NCBI GenBank assembly: GCA_024860865.1
Contig: JACRDV010000155.1
Span: 1 to 25,188 of the forward strand
From: Methanobacteriota archaeon
GTDB taxonomy: Archaea; JACRDV01
Reading direction: 5' to 3'
DNA: 25,188 nt
Part shown: positions 7,144-16,006 of the stretch, piece after piece
Numbering within the stretch: the stretch's first letter is position 1
Layout of the letters: each line of letters opens with the position of its first letter
The notes under the pieces: model-generated
The model's database searches: none
What the model was told of the DNA's origin: nothing
What the model saw: the letters and a program-made list of their open reading frames with translations, nothing else
Position numbers and translations under genes: made by a program

Positions 7144-7854
7144 ATGCTACAGAAATCCATCTTGTATGAGGGGAAAACAAAGATCGCGTATCTTACAGAT
7201 GACCCTGAAAAAATTTTGCTTGAATTCAAGGATGACATTACAGCATTTGATGGAAAAAAACATGAAATCATACCTGGCAAGGGCAGAACCAATGCATTAA
7301 TTTCTGCTAAGCTTTTTGAGTTGCTTGAAAAATCTAATCTCAATACTCATTATCTAAATTTTGTTGAACCAAATGCTATGCTTGTTCGAAAACTTGACAT
7401 GATTAGATTAGAAGTAACTTGCAGAAATATCGCGACTGGAAGTTTAGTAAAAAGGTTACCTTTTAAAGAAAAGCAAGTTCTTAACAATCCTATTATTGAG
7501 TGCTATTATAAATCGGATGAATATCACGATCCATTGATTAATGATGACCATATTAAAGCGCTTAAAATTGCTAATGAATTTGAAACTGAACAAATGCGAG
7601 AAACAATTTTAAAAGCAAATAGTATTCTTCAGAAATTTTTATTAGAGCGAAAAATTATTCTCGCTGATTTTAAACTTGAATTTGGCAGAGATTCAAAAGG
7701 CCAAATTTTTATTGGCGATGAAATTTCTCCAGATAGCTGCCGATTGTGGGATAAAACTACGCTTAAAAGCCTAGATAAAGACGTTTTTCGACGTGGCGAG
7801 TTAAATGTAAAAGAAATTTATCAAGAAATTTTTAGACGAATTGTAGGTGCATAA
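7144..7854 (+). CDS. purC: Phosphoribosylaminoimidazole-succinocarboxamide synthase
   Basis: PurC joins carboxyaminoimidazole ribotide with aspartate using ATP to form SAICAR. The sequence shows ILYEGKTKIAYLTDD (ATP-binding start), FKDDITAFDGKKHEIIPGKG, LVRKLDMIRLEVTCRNIATG, EYHDPLINDDHI and DFKLEFGRD, ending in DEISPDSCRLWD, all in family order over 236 residues. I use ATG 7144 because family members begin a few residues before YEGK. An in-frame ATG at 7105 sits about 25 nt after a TATA-like box and could be a leaderless start that adds 13 residues. It is the first gene of purC-S-Q-L-F-D; purS starts 2 nt after its stop. Confidence 0.93.
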   Translation: MLQKSILYEGKTKIAYLTDDPEKILLEFKDDITAFDGKKHEIIPGKGRTNALISAKLFELLEKSNLNTHYLNFVEPNAMLVRKLDMIRLEVTCRNIATGSLVKRLPFKEKQVLNNPIIECYYKSDEYHDPLINDDHIKALKIANEFETEQMRETILKANSILQKFLLERKIILADFKLEFGRDSKGQIFIGDEISPDSCRLWDKTTLKSLDKDVFRRGELNVKEIYQEIFRRIVGA

Positions 7855-7856
7855 GA

Positions 7857-8114
7857 TTGGAACATATTGCTGAAGTTTTAATTGAATTGAAGCCAGGGTT
7901 AGTTGATCCAGAGGGGAAAGCGATTCATAGGGCTCTGAATCTTCTGGGTTATCAAAATGTGAAAGAAGTAAAATCTTCGAAGCAATTGAAAATCAAACTT
8001 GAAGTGAATAACAAAGAAGATGCTAAAAAATTAGTTGATGAAATGTGCAGGCGGCTTTTAGCTAATCCGGTTATTCACAATTATACTATTTCGATTAAAG
8101 AGGCAACTATATGA
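7857..8114 (+). CDS. purS: Phosphoribosylformylglycinamidine synthase subunit PurS
   Basis: PurS is the small bridging subunit of the three-part FGAM synthase, needed for PurL and PurQ to assemble and pass ammonia. The 85 residues have the family's ELKPGLVDPEGKAIHRALNL motif and LGYQNVKEVKSSKQLKI, with the C-terminal CRRLLANPVIHNYTI. It starts with TTG 7857, supported by GGTG about 7 nt upstream inside the purC end. Its stop overlaps the purQ start by 4 nt (ATGA). Confidence 0.92.
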   Translation: MEHIAEVLIELKPGLVDPEGKAIHRALNLLGYQNVKEVKSSKQLKIKLEVNNKEDAKKLVDEMCRRLLANPVIHNYTISIKEATI

Positions 8115-8809
8115 GAATCGGAATTATCAAGTATCCAGGCACAAACTGTGATATGGATGTCTACAGTGTTTTGAAAAATATTTTACAGGTTAATGCAGAG
8201 TATGTTTGGTACGCTAAGGAAGACCTTGGTGAGTATGATGGAATTGTTGTTCCCGGAGGATTCTCTTACGGGGATTATCTAAGAGCTGGTGCAATCGCTG
8301 CAAGGATGCCAATTACATCTGCGCTCAAAGAGCATATAAAAAAAGGAAAACCTGTTCTTTCAATCTGCAATGGCTTCCAGATTTTAGTAGAATCGGGATT
8401 GCTTTTAGGAGCTCTTATGCCAAACATTGGAGCTCGTTTTATCTGTAAGTGGGTTACTTTAAGGGTTGAAACCTCTTTTACTGCCCTCACCAACCAAATT
8501 CCTAAAGGAAAATTGCTAAGAATGCCAATTGCTCACGCTGAGGGAGATTACTATGCTGAGCCGAAAGTTTTGAGAAAATTGGATGCAAACGATCAAATTG
8601 TGTTTAGGTATGTCGATGAACGCGGTAATCCAACTCCAGAAGCAAATCCTAACGGATCCATCGATAATATCGCTGGAATCTCAAACGAAGAAGGAAATGT
8701 TGTAGCGCTGATGCCCCATCCTGAACGCGCATCTGAAAAAATTTTAGGCTCAGAGGATGGTCGCGCTGTTTTTGAATCTATGGTAAAGTACATTGAGGGA
8801 TTAACTTGA
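8111..8809 (+). CDS. purQ: Phosphoribosylformylglycinamidine synthase subunit PurQ (glutaminase)
   Basis: PurQ is the class I glutamine amidotransferase subunit that releases ammonia for PurL. The 232-residue protein starts RIGIIKYPGTNCDMDV, has VPGGFSYGDYLRAGAIA, the nucleophile elbow LSICNGFQILVESG (catalytic Cys in CNG), and the His-Glu pair in ALMPHPERASE near the C-terminus. IAHAEGDYY is a further family motif. The start overlaps the purS stop (ATGA), and its own stop overlaps the TTG start of purL (TTGA), so purS, purQ and purL are translationally coupled, fitting a fixed-ratio complex. Confidence 0.94.
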   Translation: MRIGIIKYPGTNCDMDVYSVLKNILQVNAEYVWYAKEDLGEYDGIVVPGGFSYGDYLRAGAIAARMPITSALKEHIKKGKPVLSICNGFQILVESGLLLGALMPNIGARFICKWVTLRVETSFTALTNQIPKGKLLRMPIAHAEGDYYAEPKVLRKLDANDQIVFRYVDERGNPTPEANPNGSIDNIAGISNEEGNVVALMPHPERASEKILGSEDGRAVFESMVKYIEGLT

Positions 8810-11019
8810 CTACGACTGAAGCTGCTATCCAAGTCAGCTTAACTCCAGAAGAAATTGAGCTTGCAAAAAAGAGGATGGGTAGAAAACTAAATTCCACAGA
8901 ACTCTTTATGGTGGAAACCATGTGGTCAGAGCATTGTTCATACAAAAGCTCAAGACCATTGCTCAAACTCTTCACAACAACTGGAAAGCATGTTTTAGTT
9001 GGACCAGGTTATGATGCTGGAGCAATTGATATTGGCGATGGTTGGGCAGTTGTAACAAAAATCGAGAGCCATAACCATCCTTCAGCAATTGAGCCTTATT
9101 CAGGAGCAGCCACTGGCATAGGTGGAATTGTGCGCGATATTTTATCATTAGGCGCAAGACCGATCGCTTTACTTGATTCACTTAGGTTTGGGTCTATTGA
9201 AAAAGAGCGCTCCAGATATTTATTTGATTGGGTTGTTAAAGGAATTGCAGACTATGGGAACCGAATCGGAGTACCAACTGTTGCTGGCGAAGTTGAATTT
9301 GATGAAGGTTTCGAGTTCAATCCATTAGTTAATGTAATGTGCGTTGGAATTGTTCCCAAAGATAAAATTGTTAAAGCAATTGCTGAACATCCTGGCGACT
9401 CCGTTATCTTAGTAGGGAGTTCAACTGGAAGAGATGGAATTCATGGCGTAACCTTTGCTTCTGCAGAATTAACAGCTGCAGCTGAAGAGGTAAGTAGACC
9501 AGCTGTTCAAATTGGGGACCCCTTCACAAAGAAGCTTTTAATTGAAGCTGTGCTTGAGGCACTTGCAAGTGGCAAAGTTCATGGGTTAAAGGACCTTGGC
9601 GGTGGGGGCTTAACATGCGCATCCTCCGAAATGTCATCAAAAGGCAATACTGGCATGGAAATTGATATTTCTAAAATTCCTAAGCGCGAGCCTGGAATGG
9701 TTCCTTATGAGGTAATGCTTTCCGAATCCCAAGAAAGGATGTTGTTAATAGTTGAACCAGGCTCTGAAGAAGAGTTCATAAAAATTTTTCAAAAATATGA
9801 TCTGAATGTTTCAGTTATTGGAAAAGTAACAGATACTGGTTTTGTTGTTGTGAAAGATGGAGATAAAATTATTGCAAAAGTTCAATCTAGATTGCTTGCT
9901 GAGGATTCTCCTGTAGTATACCGAGAAGCAAAAGTACCAATTGATATTGAAAAGTTAAGGGATATTAAAGAACCTCTCGAGCCAGCTGACTTGAAATCCG
10001 TTTTTTTAAAAGTTTTAGCTTCTCCAACTATAGCATCAAAAGAGTGGATCTATCGCCAGTATGATCATGAAGTTCAAATTAGAACTGTAATCAAACCTGG
10101 ATATGCTGATGCTGCTGTTCTTAGGATTGCTGACAAAAAAGGAATTGCTATAAAAACTGATTGTAATAGTTTGCATGTTAAGCTTGATCCTTATTATGGA
10201 GGAGCAGGAGCAGTTGCTGAAGCAGCCCGCAATTTAGTTTGTGTAGGAGCAGAGCCAGCTGCAATTGTTGATTGCCTTAACTTTGGAAACCCAGAAAAGC
10301 CAGAAGTATTTTGGCAGTTTTCCGAAGCCGTCCGCGGAATGGCTGATATGGCAAAGGGTTTGGAAATCCCTGTTATCGGAGGAAATGTGAGCTTCTACAA
10401 CGAGACTGAAGGAGTTGCTGTTAATCCTGCTCCCGTAGTTGGTATGGTCGGAGTAATTGAAGATATTGCTAAATCACCTACTATGGGATTCAAAAACTCA
10501 GGAAATGGAATCGTTATTATAGGTGAAACAAAAAAGGAACTAGGTGGTTCCCAATACTATCTAAAAGTGCATGGCATTCGCGGAGGCTACCCTCCAAAAA
10601 CAGATCCTCCAACAGAAAAACAAACCTTGTTAACAATTCTTGAAACGATTAAAAGTGGTTATGCACTGGTAGCTCACGATTGCTCGGAAGGCGGTTTAGC
10701 TGTAGCTCTTGTTGAGATGGCCATTGTTAGTGGTCTTGGATTTACAATTGATCTGGCGAAAGTTTTAGTTCGAGAGCCTCTAAAAGATAGCGAGCTTTTA
10801 TTCTCTGAGTCGCACTCAAGAATAGTTTTAGAAGTTAAACAAGAAAATATTGAAAGAGTGCGCAGCATTGCAAAAAAATTTGGTGTAAAAGCAAGTGTAG
10901 TCGGAGAAGTTACTAAGGACCCTATCTTAATTATTAAAAGAGATAATTCAATCGTTTTGACTTGCGCTTTAAGTGACGCTCAATCGGTTTGGACTCGGAG
11001 TATTCCGAGTTATATGTGA
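8806..11019 (+). CDS. purL: Phosphoribosylformylglycinamidine synthase subunit PurL
   Basis: PurL converts formylglycinamide ribotide to the amidine using ATP and ammonia from PurQ. At 737 residues it is the small, archaeal/Bacillus-type PurL with no fused glutaminase. Visible motifs are MVETMWSEHCSYKSSRPLL near residues 33-51, ESHNHPSAIEPYSGAATG (catalytic His and Mg site), LKDLGGGGLTCASSEM in the first half, and VPVIGGNVSFYNE and AHDCSEGGLAVALVEMA in the second, pseudo-duplicated half. It starts with TTG 8806 overlapping the purQ stop; purF follows 9 nt after its stop. Confidence 0.95.
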   Translation: MTTTEAAIQVSLTPEEIELAKKRMGRKLNSTELFMVETMWSEHCSYKSSRPLLKLFTTTGKHVLVGPGYDAGAIDIGDGWAVVTKIESHNHPSAIEPYSGAATGIGGIVRDILSLGARPIALLDSLRFGSIEKERSRYLFDWVVKGIADYGNRIGVPTVAGEVEFDEGFEFNPLVNVMCVGIVPKDKIVKAIAEHPGDSVILVGSSTGRDGIHGVTFASAELTAAAEEVSRPAVQIGDPFTKKLLIEAVLEALASGKVHGLKDLGGGGLTCASSEMSSKGNTGMEIDISKIPKREPGMVPYEVMLSESQERMLLIVEPGSEEEFIKIFQKYDLNVSVIGKVTDTGFVVVKDGDKIIAKVQSRLLAEDSPVVYREAKVPIDIEKLRDIKEPLEPADLKSVFLKVLASPTIASKEWIYRQYDHEVQIRTVIKPGYADAAVLRIADKKGIAIKTDCNSLHVKLDPYYGGAGAVAEAARNLVCVGAEPAAIVDCLNFGNPEKPEVFWQFSEAVRGMADMAKGLEIPVIGGNVSFYNETEGVAVNPAPVVGMVGVIEDIAKSPTMGFKNSGNGIVIIGETKKELGGSQYYLKVHGIRGGYPPKTDPPTEKQTLLTILETIKSGYALVAHDCSEGGLAVALVEMAIVSGLGFTIDLAKVLVREPLKDSELLFSESHSRIVLEVKQENIERVRSIAKKFGVKASVVGEVTKDPILIIKRDNSIVLTCALSDAQSVWTRSIPSYM

Positions 11020-11028
11020 GGTTGTATT

Positions 11029-12444
11029 ATGAATCCATTAATTCGAGATAAGTGCGCAGTATTTGGGATATACTCGCTTGATAAACGTGCTGAAATTGCT
11101 AAATCCATATATTATGGATTGCTCTCGCTGCAGCACCGCGGCCAAGAATCAGCTGGGATTGCAACATATGATGGAGCGCAAATCTATCTTGGAAAATCGA
11201 TGGGATTAGTTGCTGATGTATTCCCAGAAGAGGAACTTAAAAAGTTCATCGGATACACTGGAATTGGACATGTTCGTTATTCAACAACTGGCGAGTCTAG
11301 GCTTGAAAATGCTCATCCGCAGCTAGTTGATGGCAAAAGAGGAAGATTAGCTATAGTCCATAATGGAAATTTGGTTAATTATTCTCAACTTAGAAAAGAG
11401 CTCGAGTTAAAGGGCTGCAAATTCCAAACTACTACCGACACTGAAGTGATTGGGCTAGCAATTGCAATGGAAGAGGGAGATTTAACTCAAGCTATTTCTA
11501 GAACAATGGAAAAGCTTGAAGGATCATATTCATTTATCATTCTGACTGATAAGGGAGAATTTGCCGCAGTAAGAGATCCTTTTGGTTTTAGACCGCTTTG
11601 TTATGGTGAGGATGGAAAGAAATTTATTTTTGCATCAGAAACTGTTGCCTTTGATATAGTTGATGCATCTTATGTCCGAGATGTGGAACCCGGCGAGATT
11701 GTCGTTGTAAATGAAAGTGGCCTTCAATCTAATAGGCCAATTAAGTTGACCCGCACTGCCTATTGTATGTTTGAATATGTTTACTTCAGCAGGCCCGATT
11801 CAATTCTAAATGGAAAATCAGTTTATGAAACTCGCAGGAAAATCGGAGAGCTTTTAGCGCAAGAACATCCAGTTGAGGCTGATGTGATCATACCCGTTCC
11901 AGACTCTGCTAGGCCTCACTCTGAGGGTTATGCTAGCATAAATAGGCTGCCAATTGTAGAAGGATTAGTTAAAAACCGGTATATTGGGCGAACTTTTATA
12001 ATGCCCTATCAGAAAGCTAGAGAACTTCTTGTTAGAGCTAAACTAAATCCTGTACGCTCAATTTTAAAAGACAGGCGCGTTGTTTTGCTCGATGACAGCA
12101 TCGTGCGCGGTACAACTTCAAAAAGCATAGTTGAATTGCTGAAAAAAGCTGGAGCAAAAGAAGTTCATGTGAGAATTGGCTGTCCTCCGATAAAATCACC
12201 TTGCTTCTATGGCATTGACATGCCTACTAGGGAAGAGTTGATTGCTTCGAGGAGAACAATTCCAACCATTGCAAGCGAGATTAATGCCGACTCGCTCGGT
12301 TATCTTAGCATTGAAAATTTAATTCAAGCAATTGGATTTAGTAAAGATGAACTTTGCCTTGCCTGTTTAACTGGTGAATATCCTACTCAAATAGCGGCAA
12401 TTAAAGCTGAGGCTCAAATTGCAAATCAAGTAGTTGTAGAATAG
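11029..12444 (+). CDS. purF: Amidophosphoribosyltransferase (Fe-S type)
   Basis: PurF makes phosphoribosylamine from PRPP and glutamine, the committed step. The 471-residue protein carries a short propeptide ending before Cys9 (IRDKCAVFGIYS), the expected Ntn nucleophile after self-cleavage. HRGQESAGIA, VRYSTTGES and VHNGNLVNY follow in the glutaminase half. The PRTase half has the PRPP loop VVLLDDSIVRGTTS. Cysteines at 246 (AYCMFEYVYFSRPDS), 392 (SPCFYGIDMP), 443 and 446 (CLACLTGEYP) match the four [4Fe-4S] ligands of Bacillus-type PurF, so an oxygen-sensitive cluster is likely. It lies between purL and purD in the operon. Confidence 0.95.
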   Translation: MNPLIRDKCAVFGIYSLDKRAEIAKSIYYGLLSLQHRGQESAGIATYDGAQIYLGKSMGLVADVFPEEELKKFIGYTGIGHVRYSTTGESRLENAHPQLVDGKRGRLAIVHNGNLVNYSQLRKELELKGCKFQTTTDTEVIGLAIAMEEGDLTQAISRTMEKLEGSYSFIILTDKGEFAAVRDPFGFRPLCYGEDGKKFIFASETVAFDIVDASYVRDVEPGEIVVVNESGLQSNRPIKLTRTAYCMFEYVYFSRPDSILNGKSVYETRRKIGELLAQEHPVEADVIIPVPDSARPHSEGYASINRLPIVEGLVKNRYIGRTFIMPYQKARELLVRAKLNPVRSILKDRRVVLLDDSIVRGTTSKSIVELLKKAGAKEVHVRIGCPPIKSPCFYGIDMPTREELIASRRTIPTIASEINADSLGYLSIENLIQAIGFSKDELCLACLTGEYPTQIAAIKAEAQIANQVVVE

Positions 12445-12485
12445 ATTGCTAAAGAAACTATTAAATTCAAATCGGCAGTGGTCCA

Positions 12486-13928
12486 ATGGAAAGAGTTCGC
12501 ATTGGGATTATCAGTTATGGCGCTAGAGAAGCTGCGATAGTGGATGCTTTTTCTCGTAGCAATTATAATGTTGAATTTTATATCGCGGACAAACAAAGAA
12601 ATCCTTTCAATGTGAAAAAAGCCGAAGAGACTAGAGGAGCTCATACAGTAATTCCTGATCTTGATGTAAATGAAATTTGTAAATTTTTTAAAAAACATCA
12701 GAATAAGGTTGATTTTATAATACCTGGCTGCGAGGGTCCGATAATTAATGGTCTTAGAAATGTCGTTGAAGAAGAAACCAGAATACCTGTGATTTGTCCA
12801 ACAAAAGAATATGCTGTTGAAAAAAGCAAAGTTGCTCAACGTTTTTTATTCCAAAAAGTTGTGCCTGAAGTCAATCCTCAATTCAAAGTATTTGATCCAA
12901 AAGACTATAATGGCAAAAGCAGAGATGAGCTAAAAAAAGATATTTACGAGTGGATTAACGAACTTGGTGGCGTAGAGAAAAGTGTAATTAAGCCAGACAA
13001 ACCTGGCTTTGGCAAAGGGGTTGGAGTTGGAGGCGAACATTTCACAACATGGGAGCAGGCTTTTGGGCACTTTCTTTCTCTTTATGGAGATGGAAGAGAG
13101 CCCGTGATAATTGAGGAAAAAATTGAGGGTGAAGAGTCTAGCTTTCAAGCATGGTGCGATGGAAAACATCTAGAAGTGCTGCCGGATACGCGAGATCACA
13201 AAAGAAGATTCGATGGCGATAAAGGCGAAAATACGGGAGGAATGGGCTCTTTTTGTGATGCAAAACCTTGGCTACCATTTATGACTAAAGCAGATTGGGA
13301 AAAAGAAATTGAAATTGTGAACAAAGTTTTTGCACATTTGAGAGGAAATGGTTATAATTCTGGTTTAATAGGTATGCCATTCTACGTTGCGTTTGCACAT
13401 ACTGCAAAAGAACCAAAGGGATTTGAAATTAACTCACGACCTGGCGATCCTGAAATTATTAACATAATGCCGATTATGAAAAATGATTTTGTCGAAGTTT
13501 GCTATCGCATATTAGAGGGAAATTTGCCTCGGCTTGAACTTGAACCGCTTGCAACTGTTGTAACTTATAAAGTGCCGCCCCATTATCCTGAGAAAAAGAA
13601 AGCGACGGAGACAAGAATAGACCTAACTGAAGCCTATAAATTGAAAGAGAAACACGGAGATAAAATTAGAATTTATACCGGCTCGGCTGAATTGGATATG
13701 GATGGGAAAACAATTCATGCTTTAAGTTCAAGAGTGGTAGGAGTTGTTGGCATTGCTGAGACTATTTCAGCAGCGCGTGAGATTTCGCTTGAAGGCATAA
13801 GAGCAATAGGGGGTCCTTTTGAGTTAGATTATAGGAAAGATATTGGGTCGCAGTATTACATTAACAAGACTATCGAACATATGAAAAAGTTGAGAGCCGC
13901 TCTCAATTCTAATCTTTTCGTTCGCTGA
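12486..13928 (+). CDS. purD: Phosphoribosylamine-glycine ligase
   Basis: PurD ligates glycine to phosphoribosylamine using ATP. The 480-residue ATP-grasp protein opens RIGIISYGAREAAIVDAF (Rossmann-like N domain). It has VIKPDKPGFGKGVGVGG (ATP lid), IIEEKIEGEESSFQAWCDG, LPDTRDHKRRFDGDKGENTG and GMGSFCD, and the Mg-binding stretch FEINSRPGDPEIINIMP. Family PurD has 'ARFGDPE' at this point; the archaeal version reads SRPGDPE. It is longer than the usual ~430 residues, with insertions in the middle, as in some archaeal PurD. It is the last gene of the operon, 41 nt after purF. Confidence 0.9.
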   Translation: MERVRIGIISYGAREAAIVDAFSRSNYNVEFYIADKQRNPFNVKKAEETRGAHTVIPDLDVNEICKFFKKHQNKVDFIIPGCEGPIINGLRNVVEEETRIPVICPTKEYAVEKSKVAQRFLFQKVVPEVNPQFKVFDPKDYNGKSRDELKKDIYEWINELGGVEKSVIKPDKPGFGKGVGVGGEHFTTWEQAFGHFLSLYGDGREPVIIEEKIEGEESSFQAWCDGKHLEVLPDTRDHKRRFDGDKGENTGGMGSFCDAKPWLPFMTKADWEKEIEIVNKVFAHLRGNGYNSGLIGMPFYVAFAHTAKEPKGFEINSRPGDPEIINIMPIMKNDFVEVCYRILEGNLPRLELEPLATVVTYKVPPHYPEKKKATETRIDLTEAYKLKEKHGDKIRIYTGSAELDMDGKTIHALSSRVVGVVGIAETISAAREISLEGIRAIGGPFELDYRKDIGSQYYINKTIEHMKKLRAALNSNLFVR

Positions 13929-14168
13929 TAGTGAAGTACACTCTTAAAACCTAAAAACTGTGCTCGTTAAGCGCTACTAGTTGACGTGAATAGAAAGTGG
14001 ATGCTAAATGAGCTGTAAACTTAAGAGCTCCCAAAAGTTATGTTGGGTTAAACCTGGTCTAGTGCACATTTTTCCCTAATTCTCAGCAAAATTCGGTTTA
14101 TTCTATCCAGAGGCTGAGGCCTTTGTTTTAACTAAAAAATTAGTAGTTCTGCTTGGGAGAGCCAACAA

Positions 14169-14178
14169 TTTATATAAA
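14169..14178 (+). promoter_or_regulatory. TATA box of the AAA ATPase operon
   Basis: TTTATATAAA lies about 25 nt before the ATG at 14198, so transcription should start at or next to the start codon (leaderless mRNA). It opens a new transcription unit after the purine operon. The preceding 13932-14160 holds no convincing gene or hairpin. Confidence 0.55.
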
Positions 14179-14197
14179 TTTTGAATAAAATATAACC

Positions 14198-15310
14198 ATG
14201 CTTTTAAAATTACAAGTCAAAAACTACAAAAGTTTAGAAGATTTTGAATTAAGAGTTGACAACTTTAATGTCCTTATTGGCCCAAACAATAGCGGAAAAA
14301 GCAATGTTTTTGATTGCTTATCTTTTCTATCCGAGGTATCAAGAGAAGGCACAATCGTAAATGCCATTAGAAGGCGGGAAGAATATGAGCATATAGTTTA
14401 TGGTGGGCACTCCGACAGAGAGATTCAGATTGGAATTGAAGCCGAAATAGATAGATCAAGAGTAAATTATGAATTCTCCTTCTGGAAATATGATATTATA
14501 AAAGAGAAGTTAACAGTTGATAAAAATGGAGAAACTACAATACTTTTTGAAGGAGAAGGTGGAAGAGGCAAAGTATTTGATGAACTGGAGAGAGTAACGC
14601 GAGAGTATTCTGTTGGATCTCAAACATTAGCACTTTATTCTTTCTACGATTTAAAAAGAAGTCAAACGGCAGTGGCCATTAAAAACTATTTTCAAAACTG
14701 GAAATTTTACAGTTTTATTCCATTTATGATGAGAACATATGAGCAACCTAGAAAAAATTTAGATGCTGGAGTTAGGGGAGAACATCTAGCGCAGGTTCTT
14801 CATACGCTCCTTTCTGAATATCCTTCTCACTTCGAGAAAATTGATGAAACGTTAAGAGCTTCTGTTCGAGAAACTGAAAGATTGCACTCGCCCCTAACAG
14901 AAGATGGAAGAACTTACGTAGGTGTGAAAGAAAAATATTTTAAAAAACCATTCACATCCATGCAGATTTCCGATGGTACCTTACGACTTCTAGCTCATTT
15001 AGCAGTTCTATTTTCCCCTTCCTCACCTCCGTTGGCTTGCTTCGAGGAACCCGAAAACCATGTTCACCCCCGGCTTTTAGAACTTCTAGCCGAGGTGCTC
15101 AAAAAAGGAGCTGCAAAAACACAAGTTTTAGTCTCCACGCATTCACCATATTTTCTCAATTTTATCCCACCTGAAAATTTAATTATTATCGAGAGAGTAG
15201 AAGGAAAGACTATCTCAAAAAGACTTAAAAAAGGAGAATTAAAGGACTTCTTGGAAGAATTTTCCATCGGCGAACTTTGGTATTCAGGTGAACTTGGTGG
15301 AACGCCATAG
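14198..15310 (+). CDS. OLD/RecF-like AAA ATPase, probable defence ATPase
   Basis: A 370-residue SMC/ABC-type ATPase of the AAA_21/OLD group. It begins LLKLQVKNYKSLEDFEL, has Walker A GPNNSGKSN (28-36), a middle helical insert, the signature-like MQISDGTLRLL, Walker B CFEEPENHVHP (about 281-291) and the switch His in VSTHSPYFLNF (His315). Relatives fused or paired with TOPRIM nucleases act in phage or plasmid defence (OLD, Gabija GajA, PARIS AriA). Here the nuclease-like domain is not fused but is probably the overlapping next gene. No DNA-binding or nuclease motif is seen within it. The two-gene layout supports a defence role; which system it belongs to is not established by sequence. Confidence 0.85.
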   Translation: MLLKLQVKNYKSLEDFELRVDNFNVLIGPNNSGKSNVFDCLSFLSEVSREGTIVNAIRRREEYEHIVYGGHSDREIQIGIEAEIDRSRVNYEFSFWKYDIIKEKLTVDKNGETTILFEGEGGRGKVFDELERVTREYSVGSQTLALYSFYDLKRSQTAVAIKNYFQNWKFYSFIPFMMRTYEQPRKNLDAGVRGEHLAQVLHTLLSEYPSHFEKIDETLRASVRETERLHSPLTEDGRTYVGVKEKYFKKPFTSMQISDGTLRLLAHLAVLFSPSSPPLACFEEPENHVHPRLLELLAEVLKKGAAKTQVLVSTHSPYFLNFIPPENLIIIERVEGKTISKRLKKGELKDFLEEFSIGELWYSGELGGTP

Positions 15311-15824
15311 AGGCATAATTGTAGAAGGACCAAGTGATGAAAAAGTAATCAAAGAGATAGCAACGAGGCTTGGAATTCCAATAAGGGTGAGAGTAGCCAA
15401 AGGAAAACCAGAACTTTTAAAGAAAATGGATAGTTATGCTCTGCTATTAAGGGAATGTGAAAAAGTTATAGCATTGATAGATTCCCATTGTACTGAAATA
15501 TCCAAAGTTGAAGATGAGGTTACTAGGGCAAGAAAAAATTCGCAAAGAGAAATTAAAATTTGCATTGTTAGGCATGCAATTGAAGCGTGGTTCCTTGCAG
15601 ATGAAAATGCTTTGGGAGAATTTGTAGAAAATCCAACAGCAATTTCAAATCCAGAAGAAATTTGTAAGCCTGATGAAGAAATTGAAAAACTATTCAGAAA
15701 TTCGGGAAAGGAATATCTCAAAACTAGAGATGCACTAAAACTAATTAATAAAATTAATTTCACGTCCGTTGAGAGGAAATGTGAAAGTTTTAAAAGCTTC
15801 CTTAAATTATTAATGGACTGCTAG
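15297..15824 (+). CDS. DUF4276/TOPRIM-like partner protein
   Basis: About 175 residues with GIIVEGPSDEKVI at the N-terminus (acidic TOPRIM-type Glu), VIALIDSHCTE (Asp of the DxD-like strand) and IVRHAIEAWFLADENAL, the His-Ala-x-Glu-Ala-Trp signature of the DUF4276 family. Such proteins occur beside OLD-like AAA ATPases and are thought to be nuclease or effector subunits. The frame allows GTG 15288, but GTG 15297 has GGTGA at 15287-15291 with ideal spacing, so I prefer it; the gene then overlaps the ATPase end by 14 nt. Translational coupling implies a complex with the ATPase. Nuclease activity is inference. Confidence 0.75.
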   Translation: MERHRGIIVEGPSDEKVIKEIATRLGIPIRVRVAKGKPELLKKMDSYALLLRECEKVIALIDSHCTEISKVEDEVTRARKNSQREIKICIVRHAIEAWFLADENALGEFVENPTAISNPEEICKPDEEIEKLFRNSGKEYLKTRDALKLINKINFTSVERKCESFKSFLKLLMDC

Positions 15825-15829
15825 GAGCG

Positions 15830-16006
15830 ATGGAAAAAACATTTCGTATAGATGAAATAAATTTGAGATTAAAATTTCTTAAAAATACCTGTTATTCTCT
15901 ATTTACTGGTATGTGCCCTATTTGGGGTAATTACTTTAAATTTAGTGCTAAAGAAGTCTTTCAATATGATTTCATTGTTACTATGAAAAAGCATTTGGGA
16001 CCTTAG
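15830..16006 (+). CDS. Possible 58-residue protein following the ATPase/TOPRIM pair
   Basis: An ATG 5 nt after the previous stop, preceded by GGAG (15824-15827), opens 58 codons to a TAG. The product starts EKTFRIDEINLRLKF and has two Cys (21, 29), CPIWGNYF and FQYDFIVTM. I recognise no family. Position and ribosome site favour a third operon member; the short length and odd composition mean it could be a chance frame or a truncated gene. Confidence 0.35.
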   Translation: MEKTFRIDEINLRLKFLKNTCYSLFTGMCPIWGNYFKFSAKEVFQYDFIVTMKKHLGP

